DNA from: JASFTV01 sp050050615
GTDB taxonomy: Bacteria; Desulfobacterota; DSM-4660; Desulfatiglandales; HGW-15
Assembly: GCA_050050615.1 (NCBI GenBank)
Contig: JASFTV010000204.1
Coordinates: forward strand, 1 to 6,349
DNA length: 6,349 bases
Direction of reading: 5' to 3'
The notes beneath the pieces were generated by a model that saw only the letters and a program-made list of their open reading frames with translations, searched no databases and was not told the DNA's origin. The translations under genes were made by a program, and so were the position numbers. Each line of letters opens with the position of its first letter. Within the stretch, counting starts at the first letter, position 1. Shown one piece after another: positions 5,367 to 6,349 of the stretch.

Positions 5367-6209
5367 TTAGAAAATCTCGACTTCCTCCAAGATGCGTTCT
5401 TTCGTTTCCAGGGGCTCGTTGCTTTTCCTGGCTTTTTCTGCCATGTCCTTCCCCAGCAATGCTGCGCCAAGGGCCCCGGTTATCAAAGGCTCTGGCGGCA
5501 CCCATATCTCACAACCGAGCTGTTCAGAGAGGGCCTGAACAAGGCCTTTGTTTTTTCCACCACCCCCTGTAAGAATAACCTCTTTTTCCACCTTGAGCCG
5601 TTTTACCATTCGGGCCACCCTGTCTGCCAAAGATTCATGGATTCCGGCAACCAGGTCAGGAACAGGCACGCCTTCCGCTAACCTGGCTGCCACTTCCTGC
5701 TGAGCCCATATGGTACAGATGTTGCTTATGTTCGCAGGCGTGTTGCTCTTTAAAGATATATCACCTATGTCTTCCAGCTTTATACCGAGGCTGTCAGCGA
5801 TCACCTCTATGAATCTCCCGCTTCCTGCTGCACATTTGTCGTTCATGATGAAGTTTGTGGGCCTACCGTTAGCGCCAATACTGATAGCCTTGCTGTCCTG
5901 ACCGCCGATATCAATGACGGTTCTGGCTTTTGGGAAAAGGCTTGCAATGCCCCTGGCATGGCAACTGATTTCTGTCACCTGCTTATCCGCAAAAGGGACA
6001 CTGATTCTTCCGTAGCCGGTGGAGACGATATAGGTGATGGATTCGAAGTGAAGGCTGGCTTTGTTTAAAGTCTCCTCCATGACCTTGTTGGCCAACCTTC
6101 TATATTCAGGGCCGGTAGGTCCAATAACAGATGCGATGATCCCTTCATCAAGGATCACCGCCTTGGTCATGGTGGAACCGATATCAATACCTGCAAAGTA
6201 TGCTGCCAT
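5367..6209 (-). CDS. Acyl-CoA dehydratase activator-type ATPase (BadF/BadG/BcrA/BcrD family)
   Basis: 280 residues, close to component A (HgdC) of 2-hydroxyglutaryl-CoA dehydratase, with a 20-25 residue charged tail. The family is a homodimeric ASKHA-fold ATPase with one [4Fe-4S] cluster shared between subunits. It couples ATP hydrolysis to injection of a low-potential electron into a dehydratase or benzoyl-CoA-type reductase. Motifs: phosphate 1 G-I-D-I-G-S-T-M-T-K (7-16); phosphate 2 D-I-G-G-Q-D-S-K (100-107); N-D-K-C-A-A-G-S-G-R-F (123-133); second cysteine in N-I-C-T-I-W-A (163-169); adenosine motif T-G-G-G-G-K-N (214-220). Cys126 and Cys165 fit the two cluster ligands. The start places the first motif at the proper distance from the N-terminus, but no clear Shine-Dalgarno precedes it. 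No dehydratase subunit lies within the window; one could lie beyond the right edge. It could also serve another family use, such as activation of a 2-hydroxyacyl-CoA dehydratase-like (HgdB/BcrC) protein elsewhere. Confidence 0.92.
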   Translation of the reverse strand: MAAYFAGIDIGSTMTKAVILDEGIIASVIGPTGPEYRRLANKVMEETLNKASLHFESITYIVSTGYGRISVPFADKQVTEISCHARGIASLFPKARTVIDIGGQDSKAISIGANGRPTNFIMNDKCAAGSGRFIEVIADSLGIKLEDIGDISLKSNTPANISNICTIWAQQEVAARLAEGVPVPDLVAGIHESLADRVARMVKRLKVEKEVILTGGGGKNKGLVQALSEQLGCEIWVPPEPLITGALGAALLGKDMAEKARKSNEPLETKERILEEVEIF

Positions 6210-6228
6210 GTTTCAGTTAGCTACTAGC

Positions 6229-6300
6229 CACAGACCCACGCGGACGAGCACAGACATTCAAGAGCGTACTCTGTGCCTCCAGTGCTGCGGTGAGCGGCAC
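6229..6300. repeat. Short direct repeat and two small hairpins upstream of the activator ATPase gene
   Basis: CACAGAC occurs at 6229-6235 and 6249-6255, 20 bp apart. The second copy also forms a perfect seven-pair inverted repeat, GCACAGA (6248-6254) with TCTGTGC (6270-6276), around a 15-base loop. A second stem, 6282-6288 with 6294-6300, has seven pairs on the + strand (one G-U) and a five-base loop. They lie 20-91 bp before the ATPase start. Possible operator, dispersed repeat or end of an upstream transcript; not decidable from this window. Confidence 0.35.
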
Positions 6301-6349
6301 GGGTGGTGAGATTTAATTCGCCTTGCTTTGGCGGATAGACTCAAGGGTC

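Noticed and set aside
5336..5901. Plus-strand open frames of 60-110 codons across the activator ATPase gene
   Set aside because: They are antisense to a gene with clear family motifs along its whole length and have no ribosome binding sites or homology that I can recognise.
6313..6348. C-terminal end of another - strand gene at the right edge (eleven codons then TAA)
   Set aside because: Too short to distinguish from a chance open frame; only the sequence beyond the window can decide.

Overview
The window looks like chromosomal DNA of a strict anaerobe, most likely a Desulfobacterota-type (deltaproteobacterial) sulfate reducer or syntroph. This is an inference from gene content: a tungsten-type aldehyde:ferredoxin oxidoreductase (AOR) homologue, formate-tetrahydrofolate ligase (Wood-Ljungdahl and one-carbon metabolism), and an ATPase of the 2-hydroxyacyl-CoA dehydratase activator / BadF-BcrA family. 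I see no IS element, tRNA, rRNA, CRISPR array or phage gene.

Layout. Positions 1-593 hold the C-terminal part of a DAO-family FAD oxidoreductase (+ strand, cut by the window edge). Positions 594-832 are intergenic and unusual: a degenerate heptamer array (592-633) begins in the oxidoreductase stop codon, and a degenerate octamer array (724-787) lies just upstream of the AOR gene. Positions 833-3168 form a two-gene operon of a 712-residue AOR-family protein and a 65-residue ThiS/MoaD-like sulfur carrier, which overlap by one base and end in a probable intrinsic terminator. Positions 3217-3526 are gene-free but can fold into a row of hairpins, a candidate leader RNA for the next gene. Positions 3543-5306 encode a formate-tetrahydrofolate ligase, followed by a clear intrinsic terminator. 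Positions 5367-6209 (- strand) encode the activator ATPase, convergent with the ligase. Positions 6210-6349 hold only its upstream region, with a short repeat and small hairpins.

How the genes may work together. The AOR-family enzyme would bind a bis-pyranopterin tungsten (or molybdenum) cofactor and exchange electrons with ferredoxin. The small carrier, with a C-terminal Gly-Gly, is placed to supply sulfur for the pterin dithiolene. The ligase joins formate to tetrahydrofolate, and the activator ATPase would deliver low-potential electrons to a radical acyl-CoA dehydratase or reductase that is not in the window. The shared theme is low-potential anaerobic carbon chemistry, but the three transcription units are separate and no single pathway is proven.

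The points most worth a second look are the paired 7-bp and 8-bp arrays before the AOR gene, the structured leader before the ligase gene, the ligase itself (it resembles the eukaryotic C1-THF-synthase domain more than the clostridial enzyme and lacks two usually conserved histidines), and the changed cofactor motifs of the AOR protein.
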